Made by a program: the position numbers and the translations under genes
In this document: in pieces, positions 57,862 through 64,000 of the stretch
Layout: the number at the start of each line of letters is the position of its first letter
Position numbering within the stretch: position 1 is the stretch's first letter
Notes under the pieces: model-generated
Told to the model about the DNA's origin: nothing
Database searches by the model: none
Seen by the model: only the letters and a program-made list of their open reading frames with translations
Origin: a virus
Strand: one strand, 5' to 3'
DNA: 64,000 nucleotides
IMG/VR virus record: IMGVR_UViG_3300027127_000005
Location: 1-64,000 of that record

Positions 57862-58551
57862 TCACCCGTGCTCTCCCATTGCTTTTTGCTTACGAAGTTT
57901 CTTTGGATTTTTGGTTATTCCACCTTCTCCTTTTGAAGTTGAAATTCTTCTTTCTTCGGGGTCTTGGTCTTTGCCATAAGTATAAAAATCGCTAGACCTT
58001 CTCAGTCTTCTTGTTTTTGGGTCTAATCCCTGTCTTACATTAAACCTAGATGGAGGAGTTGCTGTTTTTTCATCAAGAACTTCCTCTAGAACAATACTCT
58101 CTCTCCAATCTTCACTCATATTCACCATAATGACTTCTGCTTGTTCTTGAGTATCAGCATAACCTTCATCAAGAAGATGTGAGAGGATGATGTCGTAATA
58201 ATCATAACTATCCCGAATACCTTGCCCGTCACTTCTCATTAACCTATTCCCAAATGCTTTTTTCTTTTTCTCACCCTTTTCTTTGTTTGCTGCTGCCTTT
58301 GCCTGCGATTTTTCTGGATTGTGAAACGCACTAACAGCAAATTGATTGCTTGCTCTATTTTGCAATTTTTCACCTTCGGGAGTATTGCTGGGAAGTGTTC
58401 CAGCATACATATTTCCACGAGTAGCAGTTTTTTTTGATTTATTTAATAATTGATGTCCCCTGTTTCTTGCTTTATCTCCAAGGTCTTTATAACTTTCATC
58501 ATAAACCTGATTATAAGCTTCTTGAAGGGCACGAAGGTCTTGTGAGTCCAT
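57862..58551 (-). CDS. virion-type protein with DEGYAD domain, 229 aa
   Basis: Starts MDSQDLRALQEAYNQVYDES. LQEAYNQVYDE is a typical N-terminus of cyanophage virion proteins, perhaps a scaffold or targeting peptide. The DEGYAD..EQAEVIMVNMSEDWR motif follows at about residue 125. Basic C-terminus. Late-like box CATAAATA at 58572. Confidence 0.7.
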   Translation of the reverse strand: MDSQDLRALQEAYNQVYDESYKDLGDKARNRGHQLLNKSKKTATRGNMYAGTLPSNTPEGEKLQNRASNQFAVSAFHNPEKSQAKAAANKEKGEKKKKAFGNRLMRSDGQGIRDSYDYYDIILSHLLDEGYADTQEQAEVIMVNMSEDWRESIVLEEVLDEKTATPPSRFNVRQGLDPKTRRLRRSSDFYTYGKDQDPEERRISTSKGEGGITKNPKKLRKQKAMGEHG

Positions 58552-58571
58552 TTTTACAAATACTTTTTAGT

Positions 58572-58579
58572 TATTTATG
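58572..58579 (-). promoter_or_regulatory. T4-like late promoter variant
   Basis: CATAAATA, one base away from the consensus, 21 bases before the 57862 gene's ATG. Confidence 0.5.
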
Positions 58580-58586
58580 TATATTA

Positions 58587-59435
58587 TCAGTCTGCCTTTC
58601 CGACCATCAATCCAGTTTTTGCGGACCTCTCAGTGCTTCTTTTGCCGAATGCTTTCTTATAAAGTTTTGCTCTCTTTTCTGCACCAGTTTTCTTATCTTC
58701 ACCAGACATCACAGCAGTTGGTTTTCCAATCACAGTATCACCTTTCTGTGCTCCTGCTCTCTTTAAATGTTTTGGAGTATCTTTAAGTGCTTGAATAAAG
58801 TTTCTTCCTCTTTCCATTTGTTGATGTTTATCACCTTTTCCAACTTCACTATCTCGGTGCATAATATCTACGGTATGAACTTTACCTGTCTTATTTGCAC
58901 CTGTCTTTGTCATTTGCTTTTTCAAGTCTTTCACTCTTCTTACACTTTCACTTGAAGGTGCAGTCTTGAGTTTAGTCATTCCAGTTGCAGTTCTTCCTGC
59001 TGGTTTGAACTTCTTAATTAGTTGTTCTCCCTTTGCTGCTTTTCTTGCCGATGAATGAGTTCTGATGTAATGGTCTTGTTCTGTGCTGCCAATATCATCT
59101 TCAGTCCATTCACTATCATAAGTTGTATAATCTTTTGCTTTGGTTCTCAAATCTTTAGTGGAATACTTACCAGTTCCTTTGAGTCCTGCTTTCTTTGCAA
59201 CTGATGCTGTAGTTCTCTCTTGCCTATCCATATCAGCACCACGACCACGGGCAAGAGTTACTTTACCTCTGGTTCTTTTACCACTTCTTTCACCACCAGA
59301 ACTTTCTTCAAGTTCTTCAATATCTTCTTTCACACAACGATTATAAGTCTTTCCAAAGAGTTTTTGAGTGCCTTTCTTTTTATATCCAGGCCAGCACTTC
59401 TTTGCTTCTGAAATAAATTCTTGATAAGTCTTCAC
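58587..59435 (-). CDS. basic virion-type protein, 282 aa
   Basis: Starts MKTYQEFISEAKKCWPGYKK. The MKT(Y/F)xEFxxEA start is shared with 59432 and internally with 59927 (KTFKEFVEES) and is common in late cyanophage proteins. CWPGYKKKGTQKLFGKTYNR is another recurrent block. Very basic, presumably packaged with DNA or structural. Confidence 0.7.
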   Translation of the reverse strand: MKTYQEFISEAKKCWPGYKKKGTQKLFGKTYNRCVKEDIEELEESSGGERSGKRTRGKVTLARGRGADMDRQERTTASVAKKAGLKGTGKYSTKDLRTKAKDYTTYDSEWTEDDIGSTEQDHYIRTHSSARKAAKGEQLIKKFKPAGRTATGMTKLKTAPSSESVRRVKDLKKQMTKTGANKTGKVHTVDIMHRDSEVGKGDKHQQMERGRNFIQALKDTPKHLKRAGAQKGDTVIGKPTAVMSGEDKKTGAEKRAKLYKKAFGKRSTERSAKTGLMVGKAD

Positions 59436-59887
59436 TTTGAACCCCAGATAGAATATCTACCACCATACTTACCTCTCCAAGAATTTTCTGCATTACGTTT
59501 TGCTTGAACTCTATCAGTTGCAGTTGTTCCTGGTTTTGGTGCAGTCTTTGCTCCTCTTGCCTTCTTCACTCCTCTTCCAGAACCACCTTCACCGTGCTCG
59601 TGTGGTTTGAATCCCATTGTAGGTCCTCCGTGGGTTCCACCTGCTTGAATTGCGGGAGCACCACCTACTTTACCTTGCCTGTATCTTCCAAGGTCAGCAA
59701 CAGGATTGATTTGCTTTTTCTCAATAGTTCTTGTTTCCCACTTTTTACCACTACCTTCTGGTGCTTTTTGCACAGTTTTTTGTGTCTTAGTTACATAAAG
59801 AGGAGTCTTCTTCTTTCCCTTTACTTTATCCTCTTTACGCATCTCAACGAGGTATGCTTCTTCTAGGAACTCTCTGAAAGTTTTCAT
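59432..59887 (-). CDS. basic virion-type protein, 151 aa
   Basis: Starts MKTFREFLEEAYLVEMRKED. Glycine- and lysine-rich, low complexity. Late promoter box at 59906. Confidence 0.7.
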   Translation of the reverse strand: MKTFREFLEEAYLVEMRKEDKVKGKKKTPLYVTKTQKTVQKAPEGSGKKWETRTIEKKQINPVADLGRYRQGKVGGAPAIQAGGTHGGPTMGFKPHEHGEGGSGRGVKKARGAKTAPKPGTTATDRVQAKRNAENSWRGKYGGRYSIWGSK

Positions 59888-59905
59888 TTTTTTAACTTTT
59901 ATTTT

Positions 59906-59913
59906 TATTTATC
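59906..59913 (-). promoter_or_regulatory. T4-type late promoter
   Basis: GATAAATA box upstream of the 59432 gene and its downstream partners. Confidence 0.6.
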
Positions 59914-59926
59914 TTGTTTTTTTTTA

Positions 59927-60763
59927 CTAATCTTCTCCTCTTCTAGTCTTTCTTCTTGCTTTATTCACAAGAGTAGTGAAAGCTCTCATGGGACTAATAA
60001 CATTATCAATATCTTTTAGTTTACTGCGATTAGTTCTTTCAAATGCGTGAAACTTGCTGTGATGAAATCCTGGTTTTTGTGGTTTAAACTTTGAGACTGT
60101 ACCTTTATCAGCAACAACTAGATTTCTTGGGTCATTGCCATGATACTTTTTTTCTTTTGCTTGCTTTTTCTTATGTCTCAATACATCACCAGGAGACATA
60201 TCTTTCATTTCTTTACCAGAGGTTTCTATTTCAGTTGCATGATGAACTTCTCCACCACGTTTTCTTGCCAATCTATGCTTATATTCAACCTTTGCTCTCT
60301 CTTTTGGTGTTAGTTGCCCTGTTGCCTTTTTAGTTCTTTCTTCACGGTCTTGTTTGTGCTTTTCTCTAGCTTGAACTGAAGCAATGCCATACTTAGGATT
60401 TTCTTTTGTTCCTCTATTTTTAATGAAAGTTCCATCTGGCAATTTCCCTCCATGATGTCTCATTAACTCATCTTTAGTTGAGAAATGTATTCCTTCCCTA
60501 ATTATTATTGATTCTTCCACAAACTCTTTGAAAGTCTTTTTCTTACGATTACGTGCTGGTTCAGATACTCTTGCACTATCTAAATTTCTATTTGCTTCTT
60601 TTCTTTTTCTCATTAGTTCTCCCATCAAAGGAAGACTGGGTGCAGCATCGTGCCCAGATCTTACTAATGATTGAGGAGATTGTGCAGCATTTGCAGCAAA
60701 TGATAATGCCAAAACTGCATTTGCTGCAACATCTCTTTTTCTACCTTCAGAAAGCATTTGCAT
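59927..60763 (-). CDS. virion-type protein, possibly nuclease-like, 278 aa
   Basis: Start chosen at MQMLSEGRKRDVAANAVLAL behind GATAAATA and an AGG box. A KTFKEFVEES block lies at about residue 78. The C-terminal half has GGEVHHATEIET, NDPRNLVVADKGTVSK and GFHHSKFHAFER, a His-rich HNH-like spacing (HH...N...H) that could be a metal-binding nuclease; not certain. Confidence 0.65.
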   Translation of the reverse strand: MQMLSEGRKRDVAANAVLALSFAANAAQSPQSLVRSGHDAAPSLPLMGELMRKRKEANRNLDSARVSEPARNRKKKTFKEFVEESIIIREGIHFSTKDELMRHHGGKLPDGTFIKNRGTKENPKYGIASVQAREKHKQDREERTKKATGQLTPKERAKVEYKHRLARKRGGEVHHATEIETSGKEMKDMSPGDVLRHKKKQAKEKKYHGNDPRNLVVADKGTVSKFKPQKPGFHHSKFHAFERTNRSKLKDIDNVISPMRAFTTLVNKARRKTRRGED

Positions 60764-60779
60764 ACAAAAATACCTTTGA

Positions 60780-60935
60780 TTATTTATCAAAGGCAGGAGA
60801 ATCAACATAAGAAAGAGACTTAACAAAAAGTTCAGTAAATCGTTCTTGTTTTTCTGGATGTACGTATGCTGGATTTTGCGAGATTGCCTTACGCAAAACA
60901 TCCATTTCTTCAAATTCTTCTTTACTTAAACTCAT
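60780..60935 (-). CDS. conserved small protein, 51 aa
   Basis: Reads MSLSKEEFEEMDVLRKAISQ. Strong AAGGAG. Stop TAA lies within the GATAAATAA late box of the next gene. Resembles a small cyanophage family I recall (LFVKSL motif). Confidence 0.65.
   Translation of the reverse strand: MSLSKEEFEEMDVLRKAISQNPAYVHPEKQERFTELFVKSLSYVDSPAFDK
60781..60788 (-). promoter_or_regulatory. T4-type late promoter
   Basis: GATAAATA, overlapping the stop of the upstream 51-aa gene. Confidence 0.6.
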
Positions 60936-61007
60936 TAAATGCTCCTTATTTTTGTGTTAGTATTCTAACACATTATCTATCAATATGTAGTTTTCTTAAG
61001 AATTTAT

Positions 61008-61367
61008 TTATGTTTCTGTGAACTTTTGTAAAGTTTCAATATCTTTATCCAATTCGTTTTTTTGTCTTATTTTATCATAATATTCATAGAGGGAATTATG
61101 AACATCCATTAAATGGTCAACCCAGAAACCAGAAGGATAAATTCCAAGTGCATCTTGAAGTCCACGATGAGAAGTTCCTTCCTGTTCTGCCTTACACATA
61201 ATGTAACAGATTGCCTGAACCATATCAAGTTTATCTTCTTCAGAAAGCATAAAATACTTTCCTACTGCTCGTTGCTTTGCTTCTTCATTTGCTTTTTGAA
61301 TTTGTTTACATTCATCAGAATCCCACCATTCTTGGAGAGAACGACCAAATTCATTAGGTTTAGTCAT
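61008..61367 (-). CDS. conserved hypothetical protein, 119 aa
   Basis: Starts MTKPNEFGRSLQEWWDSDEC. Helical. Part of the 61-64 kb block that I recognise as conserved in cyanophages. Role unknown. Confidence 0.7.
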   Translation of the reverse strand: MTKPNEFGRSLQEWWDSDECKQIQKANEEAKQRAVGKYFMLSEEDKLDMVQAICYIMCKAEQEGTSHRGLQDALGIYPSGFWVDHLMDVHNSLYEYYDKIRQKNELDKDIETLQKFTET

Positions 61368-61591
61368 TATTCTCCAAACATAGTCCCAAAGAAACCACTA
61401 CTTCCTGGTTTACGATTTTCCAATTTATCAAGAAGTGCATCAGTGCTTTGGAGAGAATTAATACGATTGATAATATCGGCAATTACACTACAAACCATAG
61501 GTCGCTCTTGACGAGCAGCATATGCAAGAGCATTACGCAATGATGCTTCTGCTTCTTTCAGTGATTCTTCAACAGATTGTGATAATGCCAT
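61367..61591 (-). CDS. conserved small protein, 74 aa
   Basis: Start at MALSQSVEESLKEAEASLRN. Four-helix-like. Common in cyanophages as I recall. Confidence 0.7.
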   Translation of the reverse strand: MALSQSVEESLKEAEASLRNALAYAARQERPMVCSVIADIINRINSLQSTDALLDKLENRKPGSSGFFGTMFGE

Positions 61592-61592
61592 T

Positions 61593-62228
61593 TCAATTCT
61601 CCTTAATCCAAAATCCATCAGCAGTCATAGTCCATCCAGCAGCAATTGTCTCATCATAAGTCATTTGTTTTTCAATTTTTTTAAGAAGATAAGAACCATC
61701 ACCCTGATCCACCCATTCAATTTGATCCCCTTCTTCTAGGTTTGCTGCCTCTAGAAGATCGTCAGGGAAAGTAACAAAGTATTCAGCACTAGGACCATCT
61801 ACTTCAATGGGAAGTTGCCACTTGGTTACTTTATCCTTCTTTTGATTGGCAATGCCATACTCAAGATCACTGTGCCCCCAAGGACGCATACCATCATCCT
61901 TTTCTTCTTCTGGGTAATAATGCTCTTCCCAGAAGGAAGTCCAAGACTTTTTACATTCTGGTGATGGGTTATCTTTATCACATACAAGATTTTCTTTCTT
62001 CTCAAGATATTCATCATATGCTGGGATATGTCCTTTACCATTACCATTTAATAATGCAAGGAGTTCATAACAACGAGAAGTCTGATTTTTGTAAGAATAA
62101 TAGTTTTCTTCAACTACTTTACGAATACAGTCATAAATTTCTTGTGGAGATGCTTCTGCAGAGTTTAGAGCATCTTCTACCCAAGTCTCAAGTTTTTCAA
62201 GAGAATACTTTTTATAGTCAAAGTTCAT
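61593..62228 (-). CDS. protein with AbrB-like C-terminal domain, 211 aa
   Basis: Starts MNFDYKKYSLEKLETWVEDA. N-terminal helices, a Trp/Asp-rich middle, then WQLPIEVDGPSAEYFVTFPD plus LEEGDQIEWVDQGDGSYLL, a swapped-hairpin AbrB/SpoVT-like DNA-binding pattern (about residues 140-190). Possible transcription regulator. Confidence 0.7.
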   Translation of the reverse strand: MNFDYKKYSLEKLETWVEDALNSAEASPQEIYDCIRKVVEENYYSYKNQTSRCYELLALLNGNGKGHIPAYDEYLEKKENLVCDKDNPSPECKKSWTSFWEEHYYPEEEKDDGMRPWGHSDLEYGIANQKKDKVTKWQLPIEVDGPSAEYFVTFPDDLLEAANLEEGDQIEWVDQGDGSYLLKKIEKQMTYDETIAAGWTMTADGFWIKEN

Positions 62229-62376
62229 TAAGATAATCCTTGATTGCTTGCTCCATAATAACCTGAATCTCCTTCTGCGTCAACCCATTCATCCAAGACC
62301 ATTTTGGGTCTTGTGGGTCCCAATCCATAGTATAAGACCCATCTTCATTTTGAGTGATTTTTAAAGTATCTTCCAT
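62218..62376 (-). CDS. conserved small protein, 52 aa
   Basis: Reads MEDTLKITQNEDGSYTMDWD then WSWMNGLTQKEIQVIMEQAI. Resembles a small conserved cyanophage family. Overlaps the next gene by 11 bases. Confidence 0.7.
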   Translation of the reverse strand: MEDTLKITQNEDGSYTMDWDPQDPKWSWMNGLTQKEIQVIMEQAIKDYLNEL

Positions 62377-62576
62377 CACATATCAATATGAATATCAGAT
62401 TCCCAAGATTTCTTTTCAACTTTACGAAGAGTTTTAAGTTCTTTATAAAGGTCTTTAATCTGTTGATATGCTTCCTCTGGTGAAATTTTATCACTAATTT
62501 CAAGACCAGCAATTAGAGCAACCTTATCACCAAATCGGGCAAGTGCTCTTTCGAATTCAGTTAGAGTTTCGTACAT
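62376..62576 (-). CDS. conserved small helical protein, 66 aa
   Basis: Starts [20 protein letters not shown]. Directly before the ferredoxin in a shared operon with 1-base overlaps. Confidence 0.7.
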   Translation of the reverse strand: MYETLTEFERALARFGDKVALIAGLEISDKISPEEAYQQIKDLYKELKTLRKVEKKSWESDIHIDM

Positions 62577-62866
62577 CAGAGATTCTCCTCTTGTTCGGTT
62601 TCAATCACACAATCACTCAGAGGATATGCAACACAAAGCATAGAGAAACCTTCATTCATTTGGTCATCATCAAGGAAGGATTGTTCGGAATTATCCACTT
62701 CACCTTCCACAACTTTACCAACGCAGGCAGAGCAAGCACCAGCACGACAAGACGAAGGAAGGTCGATGCCTGCGTATTCGGCAGCATCAAGAATGTATTG
62801 GTCTTCAGGGCATTGAATAGTTTGTTCGGTTCCGTCAGCAGAACGGAGAGTTACATTAAAAGTCAT
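62576..62866 (-). CDS. petF: plant-type 2Fe-2S ferredoxin, 96 aa
   Basis: Classic ligand set: Cys at [14 protein letters not shown] (C-x4-C-x2-C) and a fourth in [11 protein letters not shown], with the beta-grasp fold around. It matches cyanobacterial PetF in length (about 97 aa). In cyanophages such ferredoxins carry electrons from photosystem I, for example to phage PcyA or PebS, or to host FNR. No such partner is seen in this window. Confidence 0.9.
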   Translation of the reverse strand: MTFNVTLRSADGTEQTIQCPEDQYILDAAEYAGIDLPSSCRAGACSACVGKVVEGEVDNSEQSFLDDDQMNEGFSMLCVAYPLSDCVIETEQEENL

Positions 62867-63108
62867 TTGTCTAAAGTATAATTGCTTAGATTGTAAGTTA
62901 TGGGATGAATATTGTCAATCTTTTCTTGTAGTCTCTTTTCAACTTCATACAAACAGTTAGTGAGTTCTACATTTTCTTCTTCCAATCTTTTGATATCAAG
63001 AAGAAGAGCATTATACTTTTCTTCCAAATCAATAATTTTATCAAAAAGTGACATATCAGTTGTTGGAATCTGGTAAGGTTTTAAAAAATCATCAATCCAT
63101 TTAAACAT
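62863..63108 (-). CDS. coiled-coil protein, 81 aa
   Basis: Starts [20 protein letters not shown], then a long coiled coil ([20 protein letters not shown]). Coupled to the ferredoxin gene by 4 bases. Confidence 0.7.
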   Translation of the reverse strand: MFKWIDDFLKPYQIPTTDMSLFDKIIDLEEKYNALLLDIKRLEEENVELTNCLYEVEKRLQEKIDNIHPITYNLSNYTLDK

Positions 63109-63320
63109 TAGATTACTCCTATTTCTTTAAGATATGCTTGATACCTCATAAAACCCCCAAGTCTTACTGGTCTTCCCAAACTATTGCAACATTCAACATA
63201 ACTATTGAATTCAAACCACGGTGTTGTCGGGTCGATTTGGGGGAATTGGCTCTTTTGTATGTAGTTGTTTGATGAATTTAGAAAGTTCTGTAGTTTCGTT
63301 CCATTCCCAGATTGTTCCAT
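63108..63320 (-). CDS. hypothetical protein with uncertain start, up to 70 aa
   Basis: The frame PWFEFNSYVECCNSLGRPVR then GFMRYQAYLKEIGVI looks like a real short protein, but its upstream part overlaps the 63211-63348 gene in another frame. The true start is probably near the middle, possibly a non-ATG codon. Confidence 0.4.
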   Translation of the reverse strand: MEQSGNGTKLQNFLNSSNNYIQKSQFPQIDPTTPWFEFNSYVECCNSLGRPVRLGGFMRYQAYLKEIGVI

Positions 63321-63348
63321 CTTTTTGCGTATAAGTTCTTTTAGTCAT
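63211..63348 (-). CDS. hypothetical protein, 45 aa
   Basis: Reads MTKRTYTQKDGTIWEWNETT, a recurrent small phage-protein opening. Overlaps most of the putative 63108 gene's N-terminus in a different frame. Confidence 0.6.
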   Translation of the reverse strand: MTKRTYTQKDGTIWEWNETTELSKFIKQLHTKEPIPPNRPDNTVV

Positions 63349-63554
63349 ATTTTTTCAAAACACACACTATTAAAATTACCACAAACTCCCCTTAAAGTCA
63401 ATTTTGTATGATAAGAATGAACGTTTACTGTTTCTACACAATACACAAAATTTTCAAATAAGGTGTTTCTTGGGTCATCATTGGAACCCCAATTAATTTG
63501 TGCTTGGGTACAACCAATGTAAATTACTTTATCCCCGTGTTTAAAGTTTTCCAC
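63345..63554 (-). CDS. SH3-like small protein, 69 aa
   Basis: Starts MENFKHGDKVIYIGCTQAQI. HGDKVIYIG at the start and HTKLTLRGVCG at the end fit a small barrel. Function unknown. Confidence 0.7.
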   Translation of the reverse strand: MENFKHGDKVIYIGCTQAQINWGSNDDPRNTLFENFVYCVETVNVHSYHTKLTLRGVCGNFNSVCFEKI

Positions 63555-63756
63555 CTACCTCTCCTTCATAACGTCTGGATTCAGGGAAACCTTCCTGCCT
63601 CCCTTTAAGATAGTAACGGGTCGCTGAGATACATTGCTCTTCAGTGAGAGACGTGATAAGTCCATTGTCGTCTTTGTCTGTTGAATACCAGAGTCCATAC
63701 TTTTTTTCTCGAACATAAAATGCATCATCATAAAGTTGTTCCACTCTTAACTCCAT
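63541..63756 (-). CDS. conserved cyanophage-type protein, 71 aa
   Basis: Start at MELRVEQLYDDAFYVREKKY. YGLWYSTDKDDNGLI then LTEEQCISATRYYLKGRQEG and the VGGKL end recall a conserved cyanophage family. Role unknown. Confidence 0.75.
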   Translation of the reverse strand: MELRVEQLYDDAFYVREKKYGLWYSTDKDDNGLITSLTEEQCISATRYYLKGRQEGFPESRRYEGEVGGKL

Positions 63757-64000
63757 CGACTTGAATATAAATTGTAGTAGTATCGTTCCAATGCCTAATC
63801 GCATTGGCACATATGAATATGTTAGTAATAAAATAAGTTGCAAATAGAATTGTTCTAATAATTGCAACTTTATCTGCTTCCTTATTATTTTTTCCTACTT
63901 TTTCTCCCAGTGCCTTGCACCATAGTCTCCACATCTGTTCCAGGTTTAATGAATAGTTGATAATCTGTTTTTTTGAACTTGGATTTAACAATATACTTTT
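63728..64000 (-). CDS. conserved membrane protein, start may lie outside the window
   Basis: KKQIINYSLNLEQMWRLWCK then one transmembrane helix (IIRTILFATYFITNIFICAN). Common in cyanophages as I recall. Only a TTG start is seen near 63991, and the frame stays open to the window edge, so the real start may be beyond it. Confidence 0.65.
   Translation of the reverse strand, partial: KSILLNPSSKKQIINYSLNLEQMWRLWCKALGEKVGKNNKEADKVAIIRTILFATYFITNIFICANAIRHWNDTTTIYIQVDGVKSGTTL

Noticed and set aside
1-64000. Many plus-strand reading frames, up to 162 codons
   Set aside because: They lie antisense to well-supported minus-strand genes, lack ribosome-binding sites and show no coupling or recognisable domains.

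Overview
The window looks like an interior piece of a large T4-like (myovirus) cyanophage genome whose host is probably a picocyanobacterium of the Synechococcus/Cyanobium group. Evidence: T4-type late promoters (TATAAATA) in front of virion-type and homing-endonuclease genes; a plant-type 2Fe-2S ferredoxin; a two-piece tmRNA whose tag (ANKIVAFSRQTALV) closely resembles the picocyanobacterial tag; and a tRNA-Leu(UAA) carrying the cyanobacterial-type group I intron. Essentially every gene (about 200) and every RNA is on the minus strand, in one transcription direction, with ATGA or TGATG start/stop overlaps. Plus-strand reading frames are shadows.

Layout, in window order (transcription runs from high to low coordinates). 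1-11.3 kb: small conserved phage genes, an ArdA-like antirestriction protein, a DUF2786-type protein and an SF2 helicase. 11.3-17.5 kb: HNH and GIY-YIG endonucleases, a metallophosphoesterase and two isolated tRNAs (Arg, Cys). 17.5-38.5 kb: an island of about 90 very small, translationally coupled genes, most starting MTE, with several paralogous families, gene copies and a perfect 151-bp repeat. 38.6-43.4 kb: three more homing endonucleases. 42.1-48.5 kb: exported and membrane proteins (RlpA-like barrel protein, pilin-like protein, lipoprotein, SPFH-like protein) plus an RNA ligase. 48.6-52.9 kb: tmRNA and a dense tRNA cluster with an unassigned 155-nt tRNA-ended RNA and two more endonucleases. 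53-60.9 kb: late, virion-type proteins, a Dam-like methylase with an unknown partner gene, three more tRNAs (one with the intron) and one HNH endonuclease. 61-64 kb: a conserved cyanophage block with ferredoxin.

I count 27 tRNAs covering all 20 amino acids. With the tmRNA and RNA ligase they suggest a phage that supplies much of its own translation support. Nine free-standing homing endonucleases of four fold types sit near tRNAs or in intergenic sites. Five share a 5' leader in which a long stem, different in sequence but paired in every copy, encloses a terminator hairpin and a late promoter. Many operons are separated by one recurring intergenic module: the end of the upstream gene, a stem-loop, then a TATAAT promoter.
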